10,036 nt of DNA, taken from NCBI GenBank assembly GCA_030830765.1, contig JAURMJ010000281.1, positions 1-10,036 of the forward strand, read 5' to 3'. Numbering within the stretch: the first letter of the stretch is position 1; each line of letters opens with the position of its first letter. Below are positions 1-6,914 of the stretch, in pieces. Made by a program: the position numbers and the translations under genes. The stretch comes from Quisquiliibacterium sp. GTDB lineage: Bacteria; Pseudomonadota; Gammaproteobacteria; Burkholderiales; Burkholderiaceae_E. Below the pieces are notes generated by a model. The model was not told the origin of the DNA, searched no databases, and was given only the letters and a program-made list of their open reading frames with translations.

Positions 1-762
1 ACCGGCTCAGGCAAATCGACCACACTGGCCTCCATTCTTGATTATCGGAATGAGCAACAGGCAGGCCATATCCTGACCTTCGAAGATCCGATCGAATTCA
101 GCTTCCGCAGCAAGCGCTCAATCGTGAACCAGCGCCAGATCGGAAGTGACACCGACACATTGGCAAAGGGTCTTAAAAACGCAATGCGTCAGGCGCCCGA
201 CTGCATCCTGATCGGCGAGATCCGTGACATGGAAACCATGTCGCATGCCCTGGCGTACGCGCAATCAGGGCATCTCGTTCTCTCGACGCTGCATGCGTCA
301 AATGCGAACAATGCGCTCAATCGAATTGTCAGTTTTTATTCGCCCGAGAATCGACGGGTCCTGCTGGCCGATCTGTCGGCGACTCTGAAAGGTATCGTGT
401 CACAACGGCTGGTCAACAATCTCGATGGCAATCGCCAACCAGCCGTTGAAGTTCTGCTGAACACACGCCATATCGCCGAACTGATTGAACAAGGTCAACT
501 TGACCAAATCAAGGAAGCCATGGAGAAAAGCCTTGCCCCAGGCTCATGTACCTTCGAGCAAGCGCTTGTTGAACTGGTTCGAAATCAGATCATCACGCGT
601 GATGAAGCTTCCGCGCAGGCCGATTCACCGACGAATCTTCTCTGGCTGCTAGAGAACGCCGGCCTGACCGAAGTCACTTCGGCCAGTGCCCGTAAAAAGC
701 CGGATGAACCGGGTGATTCCGGCGGTGGCGCCTCATTTACTGAATTCCTTCTCAACGAATGA
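1..762 (+). CDS. pilU: PilT/PilU-family type IV pilus retraction ATPase, PilU-like (5' end missing)
   Basis: This is a hexameric secretion-type ATPase that would act at the cytoplasmic base of the type IV pilus and power retraction with PilT. The reading frame is open from base 1, where it starts inside the Walker A loop (TGSGKST), so roughly the first 130 residues lie outside the window. Visible in order are the Asp box (FEDPIEF, partial residues 27-33), the Walker B motif (ILIGEIRD, Glu at about 73) and the His box (STLHASNA, His at about 98). PilT's C-terminal AIRNLIRE motif is replaced by HIAELIEQ, and the surrounding EVLLNT and IKEAMEKS stretches match PilU better than PilT. A variable tail ends in a Gly-rich linker and a short hydrophobic end (FTEFLLNE). 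The stop codon overlaps the next start as ATGA. The family is certain; the PilU rather than generic PilT/PilU label is an inference from C-terminal motifs. Confidence 0.9.
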   Translation, partial: TGSGKSTTLASILDYRNEQQAGHILTFEDPIEFSFRSKRSIVNQRQIGSDTDTLAKGLKNAMRQAPDCILIGEIRDMETMSHALAYAQSGHLVLSTLHASNANNALNRIVSFYSPENRRVLLADLSATLKGIVSQRLVNNLDGNRQPAVEVLLNTRHIAELIEQGQLDQIKEAMEKSLAPGSCTFEQALVELVRNQIITRDEASAQADSPTNLLWLLENAGLTEVTSASARKKPDEPGDSGGGASFTEFLLNE

Positions 763-1130
763 CGACTGAGCAGGTTACTGTCTTTGGGATTGAGAACTGC
801 GATCAGGTACGCAAGGCGCGAGCCTGGCTGCGCCGGCACGGTATCAATGCGCAGTTCCATGATTTCCGTCGCGCCGGTCTCACGGCGCAGATGCTTGAGC
901 GCTGGCTTACACACCTGCCCTGGGATGCCCTGCTCAATCGACGTGGACTGACCTGGCGAAAACTCGACGCTCAGGCACGTGCGCAGATCACCGATCAGAC
1001 CAGTGCGATGACTGCCATGCTGGCTGAACCAACCCTTATCAAACGTCCGGTCATCGAAGCCGGCGATCGTCTGATCGTCGGCTTTTCCGAAGCGGTGCTT
1101 CAGGCGACCTTTCCTGCGGAAATTTCATGA
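759..1130 (+). CDS. yffB: ArsC/Spx-family thioredoxin-fold protein (YffB-like)
   Basis: This 123-residue protein has the ArsC/Spx/YffB fold. The N-terminal strand and active-site loop read [12 protein letters not shown] with Cys14, the only cysteine in the protein. The central [13 protein letters not shown] stretch (residues 57-69) and the late KRPVIE motif with Arg96 and Pro97 are typical of the YffB subfamily, as is the closing VGFSEAVL. E. coli YffB also lies next to dapE, as here. Its substrate is not established; glutathione-dependent thiol reduction has been proposed for YffB, and true arsenate reduction is unlikely because no ars genes are nearby. The ATG lies inside the stop of the pilus ATPase gene (ATGA overlap) with no clear Shine-Dalgarno site, so it probably depends on translational coupling. 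The family call is firm and the function weak. Confidence 0.88.
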   Translation: MTTEQVTVFGIENCDQVRKARAWLRRHGINAQFHDFRRAGLTAQMLERWLTHLPWDALLNRRGLTWRKLDAQARAQITDQTSAMTAMLAEPTLIKRPVIEAGDRLIVGFSEAVLQATFPAEIS

Positions 1131-2266
1131 GCCAAACTGTTCGCTCGTTAGTCGAAGCCCTGATTACCCGGAACAGCGTCACGCCCGATGACGCTGGCTG
1201 TCAACAATTGCTGATTGAACGCCTCAAACCACTGGGCTTTGAGTGTGAGACCATCCAGAGCGGATCGGTTACCAACCTGTGGGCTCATCGACGCTGGAGC
1301 GATGGTCCGATGCTTGTTTTTGCAGGGCACACCGATGTTGTGCCGACTGGTCCGCTCGATCAGTGGCATTCGGATCCTTTTGTGCCGACCGAGCGCGATG
1401 GCAAGCTCTACGGGCGAGGTGCAGCCGATATGAAAAGTTCGATCGCGGCCTTTGTTGTAGCGATCGAGGAGCTGCTGTCAGACGGTCGGCAGCCCGTCGG
1501 CGCCCTTGGCCTGTTGATTACCTCCGACGAGGAGGGGCCTGCCACTGACGGCACGATCAAAGTCGTCAACCTGCTGCGCGAGCGTTCCACTCGCCTCGAC
1601 TATTGCATCGTGGGTGAACCGACCTCGGTGGATCGGCTGGGCGACACAATCAAGAATGGCCGGCGCGGCTCAATGTCTGGGCGCCTGACTATCCGAGGCC
1701 TGCAAGGGCATATTGCCTATCCGCACCTGGCGCGCAACCCGGTGCATCTGTTTGCGCCGGCCTTGACTGAGCTGGTCGCGACTGAGTGGGACCGCGGCAA
1801 CGAGTACTTTCCGCCGACAACCTGGCAGATTTCGAACATTCATGCCGGAACCGGGGCAAGCAACATCATCCCGGGCGAACTGTTTGTCGATTTCAATTTC
1901 CGATTCTCCACGGAAAATACCGTGCAGAGCCTGCAACAGAAGATCGGACAAATCCTTGACCGTCACGGGCTGGACTACTCGATCGACTGGTCGATTTCCG
2001 GACATCCGTTCCTGACCCCCCGAGGCGCCCTGTCCGATGCGCTTGCCGACGCAATCCGTGACGAAACCGGCGTACAAGTTGAGTTATCCACAACCGGCGG
2101 GACATCCGATGGCCGCTTTATTGCTTCCATCTGTCCGCAGGTTGTCGAATTTGGCCCGCCGAATGCGAGCATCCACAAGATCGACGAACACATCGAAATC
2201 AGTGCGCTCGAACCGCTGAAGAACATTTACCGTCACGCCATCCAAAGCCTGCTTCGCGCCCAATGA
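1127..2266 (+). CDS. dapE: Succinyl-diaminopimelate desuccinylase DapE
   Basis: This cytoplasmic M20-family di-zinc hydrolase cleaves N-succinyl-L,L-diaminopimelate to L,L-diaminopimelate and succinate, in the pathway to lysine and to meso-diaminopimelate for peptidoglycan. At 379 residues it has the usual family length. Each expected active-site residue can be placed: His68 and Asp70 in FAGHTDVVP, bridging Asp101 in GRGAADMK, catalytic Glu135 and metal-binding Glu136 in TSDEEG, Glu164 in VGEPTS, His195 in the lid/dimerisation domain ([10 protein letters not shown]), and C-terminal His350 in NASIHKIDE. All are offset by one from my memory of Haemophilus DapE numbering. The GGTSDGRF segment (324-331) is also typical. 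The ATG overlaps the previous stop and its own stop overlaps the prmB start, both as ATGA. No defect is seen, so it should be active. Confidence 0.97.
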   Translation: MSQTVRSLVEALITRNSVTPDDAGCQQLLIERLKPLGFECETIQSGSVTNLWAHRRWSDGPMLVFAGHTDVVPTGPLDQWHSDPFVPTERDGKLYGRGAADMKSSIAAFVVAIEELLSDGRQPVGALGLLITSDEEGPATDGTIKVVNLLRERSTRLDYCIVGEPTSVDRLGDTIKNGRRGSMSGRLTIRGLQGHIAYPHLARNPVHLFAPALTELVATEWDRGNEYFPPTTWQISNIHAGTGASNIIPGELFVDFNFRFSTENTVQSLQQKIGQILDRHGLDYSIDWSISGHPFLTPRGALSDALADAIRDETGVQVELSTTGGTSDGRFIASICPQVVEFGPPNASIHKIDEHIEISALEPLKNIYRHAIQSLLRAQ

Positions 2267-3246
2267 GCCATCACGGAAACTCGGTCGGGCCCGCCGAGCG
2301 CAAGCTGCCTGGGGTTGAAGCAGCGATCTATGAGTTGCGAACGCTTCGCGACTGCCTGCGCTATGCCTGTTCACGCTTTCATGCGGACAAGATCGTATTC
2401 GGGCAGGGAACCGACAACGCCTGGGACGAGGCAACCTGGCTGGCGCTTTGGGCCTTGCATCTGCCGCCGAACGAACTCGAGCCCTACCTGGATGCGCATC
2501 TGACCGAAATCGAGCGCAGGACCCTGCTTCACCTCATCGATCGTCGATGCCGGGAGCGCGTGCCGGCAGCCTACCTGACAGGCGAGGCCTGGCTGCGAGG
2601 TCAGCGTTTTCGGGCAGATCCACGCGCCATCATTCCTCGATCATTAATCGTCGAAGCACTGCAGGTCAGTCTTGATGACTGGCTGACAGACGAGGCGCCT
2701 CGAAGAGTGCTCGATTTGTGTACAGGCGGAGCAAGCATCGCGATTTCGGCGGCATTACGGTACGAAACGGCTCAGGTGGATGCGATCGACCTGTCTTCCG
2801 ATGCTCTCGAATTGGCAGGTCTGAATATCGCTGATTATCTGCTTGCCGACCGGATTCAGTTGTTGCAGGGCGATCTCTTTAATCCAGTCAGCGACCGCCA
2901 ATACGATCTGATTCTGTGTAACCCACCCTATGTGAACGCCAACTCGATGGCGGCGCTGCCGCCCGAGTTCTTGTTTGAACCAAATGCAGCCCTTGCCGGC
3001 GGCGTTGACGGAATGGATCTTGTTCGCAGAATCCTTCTCGATGCCTCTGCGCACCTGACTGCGCAAGGCCTCCTGCTGCTTGAAATAGGCCATGAGGCGG
3101 CCCACTTTGAGACCGCCTTTCCTCAGCTCGAATTCGCCTATCTGCCAGTGAGCGCGGCCGAAGACCAACTGGTGCTGTTGACCCGTGAGCAGCTAAGCAA
3201 TTTGAAAACGGCAGACCCAGAAGAATCAGCGTTCAGTCACCGATGA
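2263..3246 (+). CDS. prmB: Ribosomal protein L3 N5-glutamine methyltransferase PrmB
   Basis: This SAM-dependent methyltransferase of the HemK/PrmC class should methylate a glutamine side chain of ribosomal protein uL3 during 50S assembly. The N-terminal helical substrate-binding region (about residues 20-115) includes [10 protein letters not shown], followed by the Rossmann domain. Motif I is [10 protein letters not shown] (151-160), the acidic ribose-contacting loop is AIDLSS (174-179), and the catalytic NPPY is at 220-223. The following [16 protein letters not shown] and [10 protein letters not shown] stretches are typical of PrmB rather than PrmC. At 327 residues it is slightly longer than E. 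coli PrmB, with a non-conserved first 20 residues, so a start further inside is possible, although the ATGA overlap with dapE favours this one. Motif I departs from the usual TGSGCIA: the second loop glycine is Ala157. Placement between dapE and an ABC-F gene resembles betaproteobacterial gene order. Confidence 0.93.
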   Translation: MSHHGNSVGPAERKLPGVEAAIYELRTLRDCLRYACSRFHADKIVFGQGTDNAWDEATWLALWALHLPPNELEPYLDAHLTEIERRTLLHLIDRRCRERVPAAYLTGEAWLRGQRFRADPRAIIPRSLIVEALQVSLDDWLTDEAPRRVLDLCTGGASIAISAALRYETAQVDAIDLSSDALELAGLNIADYLLADRIQLLQGDLFNPVSDRQYDLILCNPPYVNANSMAALPPEFLFEPNAALAGGVDGMDLVRRILLDASAHLTAQGLLLLEIGHEAAHFETAFPQLEFAYLPVSAAEDQLVLLTREQLSNLKTADPEESAFSHR

Positions 3247-5180
3247 TCCGTCTGCGCTCGATTACTCTGTCGCGCGGCGGCAAGGAACTGCTTTCCCAAG
3301 CTGAAGCAGTCATTGCACCCGGTGAGCGAATCGCGCTGGTCGGTCCGAATGGCAGCGGCAAGTCCTCGCTGCTGGCGGCTCTGGTCGGCGATGGAGTCCT
3401 CGATTCGGGCTCCATTGATCTGCCACCGATGCGCATCGTACGTCTGGAACAAGATGTCCCCGGTTCGCAGATGCCCGCCTGGCAATTTGTCGAAGCCGCC
3501 GATCAGGCGCTGATCAATGCGCGCGCCAGGATGGCACAAGCGCAAGCCAGCGGCGATGGCCTGCAGATTGCTCATTGCCACGAAACGCTGCTCGAATGCG
3601 GCGAATCGAACAGTCACTCCCGCGTCAAGGAACTGCTTGCCGGACTTGGCTTCTCTGAAGCGCAGAGTGAGCAGCCGGTCCAGGCCCTGTCAGGGGGATG
3701 GCGAATGCGGCTGAATCTTGCACGTGCCCTGTTTGTGCCCAGTGACCTGTTGCTGCTCGATGAACCGACAAACCACTTGGATTTGGACGCGATCATCTGG
3801 TTCGAGCGCTGGCTGACCCGATATCCGGGGACCGCCATTGCGGTCTCCCATGATCGCGACTTTCTTGACCGTATTGCTCAGGCCACGCTATCGATCGAAC
3901 ATGGCAAGCTCGTCAGATATGCCGGCGGCTATAGTGCCTTTGAGGCCAAACGAGCCGAACGCTTCAGCCAGCAGGTCAAGGCTCAGGCCGCACAAAAAGC
4001 CCGCATCGATCATTTATCGCAGTTCATCTCGCGATTTCGTGCAAAGGCGACGAAGGCCAAGCAGGTGCAAAGTCGGATCAAAGCCCTTGAAAAGCTTGAA
4101 GCCGTTGCGCCGGCACGGATGGAGCGTGGCATCACGCTGGAACTGCCAGAGGTCGGCGACGCGCCAGATCCACTGATTGTCGCCGAGGACCTTGATGCCG
4201 GGTATGGGGCGACAACGATCCTCAAACGCACCAAGATAACCTTGTCCAAAGATGCGCGAATTGGCGTCCTGGGCCGTAATGGGGCCGGCAAAAGCACGCT
4301 GATTCGCACCTTGGTTGGCGATCTGGAGCCATTGAGCGGGGAATGCCGGCGGTCCCGCTCATTGCGAGTCGGTTACTTTGCGCAGCATGGCATCGAAGCG
4401 CTTCGCGATGACGACTCTGCACTGGCTCATTTCCAGCGACTCGATCCTCAGGCACGCGAAAGCGCATTACGCGATGAGCTTGGCCGATATGGATTCTCCG
4501 GTGAAGATGCACTTCGTCCAATCGGTCCGATGTCCGGTGGTGAAAAGGCAAGACTGGTTCTGGCAAGCATTGTGCGCACGCGCCCGCATCTGCTGGTGCT
4601 TGACGAGCCAACCAATCACCTGGACGCGGCGACTCGTGACTCACTGACTGAGGCCTTGGCTGATTTTGACGGTGCCTTGCTGCTGGTCTCGCATGATCGG
4701 TACCTGCTGCGCGCAACGGTTGATCGATTTGTCCTGGTCCATGATGGTCTTGTCGAAGACTTTGAAGGCGATCTGGATGATTACCTGCAGTGGCTGCAAC
4801 GCGCTGCCAGTCAGACCGGCCACGCCCAACCGAGCACTGCCGCTGCGTCAGCGGGTCCAGCAGCGCAGAAGCTGGATCGTCGCGAAGAGCGAAGGCTCGC
4901 TGCCCAGCGAAGGCAGCAACTGAATGAACGCCTGCGCCCAATCGACCTTGCCTTGCGCAAGGCCGAGGCGCGCCTTGAAGTCCTCGAAGCGCGACTGTCG
5001 GACCTCGAAGCGCAGTTGGCCGATCCGACTATCTACGCGGACGGAGCACGGATTGTAGGTCTGAATACCGAACGCAGCGCGCTTGCCCGCGAGCGCGAGC
5101 AGCTTGAAAGCGATTGGCTGAATCTTGGTGAGCAGCGTGAAATCATCGAACGGGAATATTCCATCGCGCAAGACGGCTGA
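3243..5180 (+). CDS. yheS: ABC-F family ATPase, YheS type
   Basis: This soluble ABC-F protein has two ATP-binding cassettes and no membrane domain; members bind the ribosomal E site and act on stalled or initiating ribosomes. Cassette 1 has Walker A GPNGSGKS (34-41), signature LSGGW (149-153), Walker B with catalytic Glu174 and H-loop His203. The inter-cassette linker (about 210-285) contains FRAKATKAKQVQSRIK (265-280). Cassette 2 has Walker A GRNGAGKS (344-351), signature MSGGE (430-434), Walker B Glu455 and its own H-loop in VSHDR. An Ala/Gln-rich spacer (about 530-550) leads to a charged coiled coil (about 555-640). The SGGWRMRLNLA signature, the linker and the C-terminal coiled coil closely match E. 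coli YheS rather than EttA or Uup. At 645 residues it is full length. It starts by ATGA overlap with prmB, consistent with a shared ribosome-related role. It lacks features I would link to a specific antibiotic-resistance ABC-F. Confidence 0.94.
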   Translation: MIRLRSITLSRGGKELLSQAEAVIAPGERIALVGPNGSGKSSLLAALVGDGVLDSGSIDLPPMRIVRLEQDVPGSQMPAWQFVEAADQALINARARMAQAQASGDGLQIAHCHETLLECGESNSHSRVKELLAGLGFSEAQSEQPVQALSGGWRMRLNLARALFVPSDLLLLDEPTNHLDLDAIIWFERWLTRYPGTAIAVSHDRDFLDRIAQATLSIEHGKLVRYAGGYSAFEAKRAERFSQQVKAQAAQKARIDHLSQFISRFRAKATKAKQVQSRIKALEKLEAVAPARMERGITLELPEVGDAPDPLIVAEDLDAGYGATTILKRTKITLSKDARIGVLGRNGAGKSTLIRTLVGDLEPLSGECRRSRSLRVGYFAQHGIEALRDDDSALAHFQRLDPQARESALRDELGRYGFSGEDALRPIGPMSGGEKARLVLASIVRTRPHLLVLDEPTNHLDAATRDSLTEALADFDGALLLVSHDRYLLRATVDRFVLVHDGLVEDFEGDLDDYLQWLQRAASQTGHAQPSTAAASAGPAAQKLDRREERRLAAQRRQQLNERLRPIDLALRKAEARLEVLEARLSDLEAQLADPTIYADGARIVGLNTERSALAREREQLESDWLNLGEQREIIEREYSIAQDG

Positions 5181-5199
5181 GCGGCACCCTTTCCACAGT

Positions 5200-5215
5200 C
5201 AGCGCCTAAGCGCTG
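5200..5215 (+). other. Small GC-rich hairpin after the ABC-F gene
   Basis: A perfect 6-base-pair inverted repeat (CAGCGC, loop CTAA, GCGCTG) begins 20 bases after the ABC-F stop codon. No U-rich tract follows, so it is not a standard intrinsic terminator. It could stabilise the 3' end of the upstream transcript or be chance in GC-rich DNA. Confidence 0.35.
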
Positions 5216-5226
5216 GGCCAACGGGA

Positions 5227-5253
5227 TTGAGAGCCAACTGAGCGGATTACAAT
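5227..5253 (+). promoter_or_regulatory. Candidate sigma-70 promoter for the acyl-CoA catabolic block
   Basis: A TTGAGA (5227-5232, five of six matches to TTGACA) and a TACAAT (5248-5253, five of six matches to TATAAT) are separated by 15 bases, slightly shorter than optimal. Transcription would begin near 5260 and give a leader of about 33 bases before the dehydrogenase start. The position, in the first real intergenic gap after the overlapping operon, supports a new transcription unit. A TTTGT-N4-ACAAA inverted repeat at 5256-5269 would overlap the start site and could be an operator. This rests on consensus matching only. Confidence 0.4.
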
Positions 5254-5277
5254 ACTTTGTCTGTACAAATGATTCTT

Positions 5278-5282
5278 GGGAG
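5278..5282 (+). promoter_or_regulatory. Ribosome binding site deciding the dehydrogenase start
   Basis: GGGAG lies 10 bases before ATG 5293. The in-frame alternatives TTG 5257 and ATG 5269 have no comparable site, and the residues they would add lie before the conserved nucleotide-binding fold, so 5293 is preferred. Confidence 0.6.
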
Positions 5283-5292
5283 TTCTCACGCG

Positions 5293-6816
5293 ATGTCTTC
5301 CCCGTTCAAACGGATTGGCGTGCTCGGAGCCGGGGCCATGGGCCGGGGCATCGTGCAGTTGTACTCGCAGGCCGGATTCGAAGTCGTTCTTCATGATGCG
5401 CAGGCTGCCGCCATGGAGGCTGCAATCAAGTACCTGCAGCAAACCTTCGATAAGCTTGTTGAGAAAGGTCGTATGACCGATGACGCTCGCCAGCAGGCCT
5501 TGGCACGCGTCACATGCGCTGATTCAATGCAGGGGTTCGCCGATTGCGATCTGGTCATTGAGGCCATCATCGAACGCATCGAAGTCAAACGCGAAGTCTT
5601 CTGCACGCTCGAATCCGTTGTCAGTTCCGAAGCGATTCTCGTCAGTAACACGTCGTCGCTGTCGATTACAGCGATTGCCGCTGCCTGTGAGCGCCCTTCG
5701 CTGATCGCCGGCTATCACTTCTTCAATCCCGTCCCGTTGATGAAGGTTGTCGAGGTGGTGCGTGCGCCGCGTACCGACGACGCAGTCGTTGAGCGCCTGG
5801 TTGCCCTGACCCGGGCTGTTGGCCACACCCCCGTGGTCTGCCAGGACACACCGGGGTTCATCGTGAATCATGCGGGCCGTGGCTTTGGCACTGAATCACT
5901 GAAGGCCCTGGGTGAAGGGGTTGCGGATGTGCCAACGATCGATCGGATTCTGCGCGAGCAGGTTGATTTTGGCGGCATGGGCTTCAAACTCGGACCTTTC
6001 GAGCTGATGGACCTTACCGGCCTGGACGTCTCGCACCTGGTGATGGAATCCATTTACCACCAGTATTACGAAGAGCCGCGTTTCCGCCCGTCGGTCATCG
6101 GCGCTCAACGTGTTAGCGCGGGACTTTTCGGGCGCAAGACTCGCGAGGGTTTCTACCGCTACGACGGTTCGCCCGCACCGAGTGAGTCAGGCGCCCCGGT
6201 GGCACCGACAGGATTACGGGTCTGGGTTGCGCCGGGAGCGCAACAGCAGGCTGTCAGAGAGCTGGTCGCTGGTCTTGGCGCGTCGCTGGACGATGCCGAC
6301 CAGCCACTTTCCGACTCATTGATTGTTGTCACACCGCTTGGCCTTGATGCCACCAGCGCAGCACAGGGGCTTGATGCAGCGCGCGTGATCGCTCTGGACA
6401 CGCTGTTCCCCTTCGGTCTGCGCGCTTGCAAGCGACGCGTGCTGATGTCGACCCCAGCAACCAGTTCTGAGACACGTAAAGCCGCCCATGGCCTGTTTGC
6501 CGCGGATGGCGCCAAGGTCAGCCTGCTGCGCGACAGTTCCGGCTTCATAGCACAGCGGGTCATTGCAATGATTGTCTCAGTCGCCACTGAAATTGCGCAA
6601 CAGCGAATCGCATCACCAGAGGACATCGACTCGGCAGTCCGGATCGGGCTCGGATACCCGGTCGGGCCGCTGACGATGGGCGACATGATCGGACCGGCGC
6701 GTATCCTTGAAGTGCTGAACGGGATGCATCGCAGCAGCGACGACCCACGTTACCGGGCTGGTCCTTGGCTGCGGCGACGAGCCCAGCTGGGCCTGTCCCT
6801 GCTGCAGGAAGACTGA
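5293..6816 (+). CDS. 3-hydroxyacyl-CoA dehydrogenase, PaaH/3-hydroxybutyryl-CoA type with duplicated C-terminal domain
   Basis: This enzyme would oxidise L-3-hydroxyacyl-CoA to 3-ketoacyl-CoA with NAD in beta-oxidation or a related catabolic route. The Rossmann fold starts at once with the dinucleotide motif GAGAMG (12-17). Catalytic residues can be placed against the human enzyme: Ser121 in NTSSLS, His142 in YHFFNP, Glu154 in KVVEVV and Asn192 in DTPGFIVN. The first C-terminal dehydrogenase domain spans about 187-285 (KLGPFELMDLTG at 232-243). A second region at about 300-500 looks like a degenerate repeat of the fold, ending in DSSGFIAQR (414-422) and GYPVGPLTMGD (454-464). The 507-residue architecture is that of long PaaH-type enzymes rather than the roughly 280-residue short form. 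A GGGAG site decides the start. It leads a block with a kinase and an acyl-CoA dehydrogenase. The exact substrate cannot be told from sequence. Confidence 0.9.
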   Translation: MSSPFKRIGVLGAGAMGRGIVQLYSQAGFEVVLHDAQAAAMEAAIKYLQQTFDKLVEKGRMTDDARQQALARVTCADSMQGFADCDLVIEAIIERIEVKREVFCTLESVVSSEAILVSNTSSLSITAIAAACERPSLIAGYHFFNPVPLMKVVEVVRAPRTDDAVVERLVALTRAVGHTPVVCQDTPGFIVNHAGRGFGTESLKALGEGVADVPTIDRILREQVDFGGMGFKLGPFELMDLTGLDVSHLVMESIYHQYYEEPRFRPSVIGAQRVSAGLFGRKTREGFYRYDGSPAPSESGAPVAPTGLRVWVAPGAQQQAVRELVAGLGASLDDADQPLSDSLIVVTPLGLDATSAAQGLDAARVIALDTLFPFGLRACKRRVLMSTPATSSETRKAAHGLFAADGAKVSLLRDSSGFIAQRVIAMIVSVATEIAQQRIASPEDIDSAVRIGLGYPVGPLTMGDMIGPARILEVLNGMHRSSDDPRYRAGPWLRRRAQLGLSLLQED

Positions 6817-6820
6817 AACA

Positions 6821-6863
6821 GGGGTCAGCCAGACGCACGCACTCCGGGTTACAGTCTGACCCT
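6821..6863 (+). repeat. GGGTCAG/CTGACCC inverted repeat between catabolic genes
   Basis: GGGTCAG (6822-6828) is perfectly complementary to CTGACCC (6856-6862), with a 27-base loop and a possible extra G-U pair at 6821/6863. It starts 4 bases after the dehydrogenase stop. Elements of the form GGGGTCAG...CTGACCC recur between genes in many proteobacteria and are sometimes linked to REP-type palindromes; whether this one is a genomic family member cannot be told from one copy. No U tract follows, so it is not a classical terminator. Confidence 0.5.
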
Positions 6864-6901
6864 TGACGAGAGCCAGCCACTGGCGAAAAACCGACGAACC
6901 C

Positions 6902-6906
6902 AGGAG
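6902..6906 (+). promoter_or_regulatory. Ribosome binding site that favours a TTG start
   Basis: AGGAG ends 8 bases before TTG 6915, a normal spacing. The next in-frame ATG at 6924 would be 17 bases away, too far, so this site argues for TTG initiation of the kinase gene. Confidence 0.6.
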
Positions 6907-6914
6907 ACATTGCA

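Noticed and set aside
1110..1122. TTTCC-TGC-GGAAA mini-hairpin just before the dapE start
   Set aside because: A 5-base-pair stem with a 3-base loop inside the coding end of the preceding gene is easily explained by chance.
759..1130. Genuine arsenate reductase
   Set aside because: The protein fits YffB in sequence and in dapE linkage, has one cysteine, and no arsenic-resistance genes are nearby.
4222..4941. 239-residue open frame on the minus strand
   Set aside because: It lies wholly antisense to the second cassette of the well-supported ABC-F gene, and its translation shows no recognisable family or domain; it is a by-product of GC-rich codon use.
5200..5215. Intrinsic terminator for the five-gene operon
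   Set aside because: The stem is only 6 base pairs and GGCCAACGGG follows instead of a U tract.
5257..5292. Upstream TTG 5257 or ATG 5269 as the dehydrogenase start
   Set aside because: Neither has a Shine-Dalgarno site; both fall near the predicted transcription start, and the added residues are not part of the conserved fold.
6863..6891. TTGACG as a -35 box for the kinase gene
   Set aside because: At 17 bases downstream the sequence is AAAAAC, which is not a -10 element, and the hexamer partly overlaps the edge of the inverted repeat.
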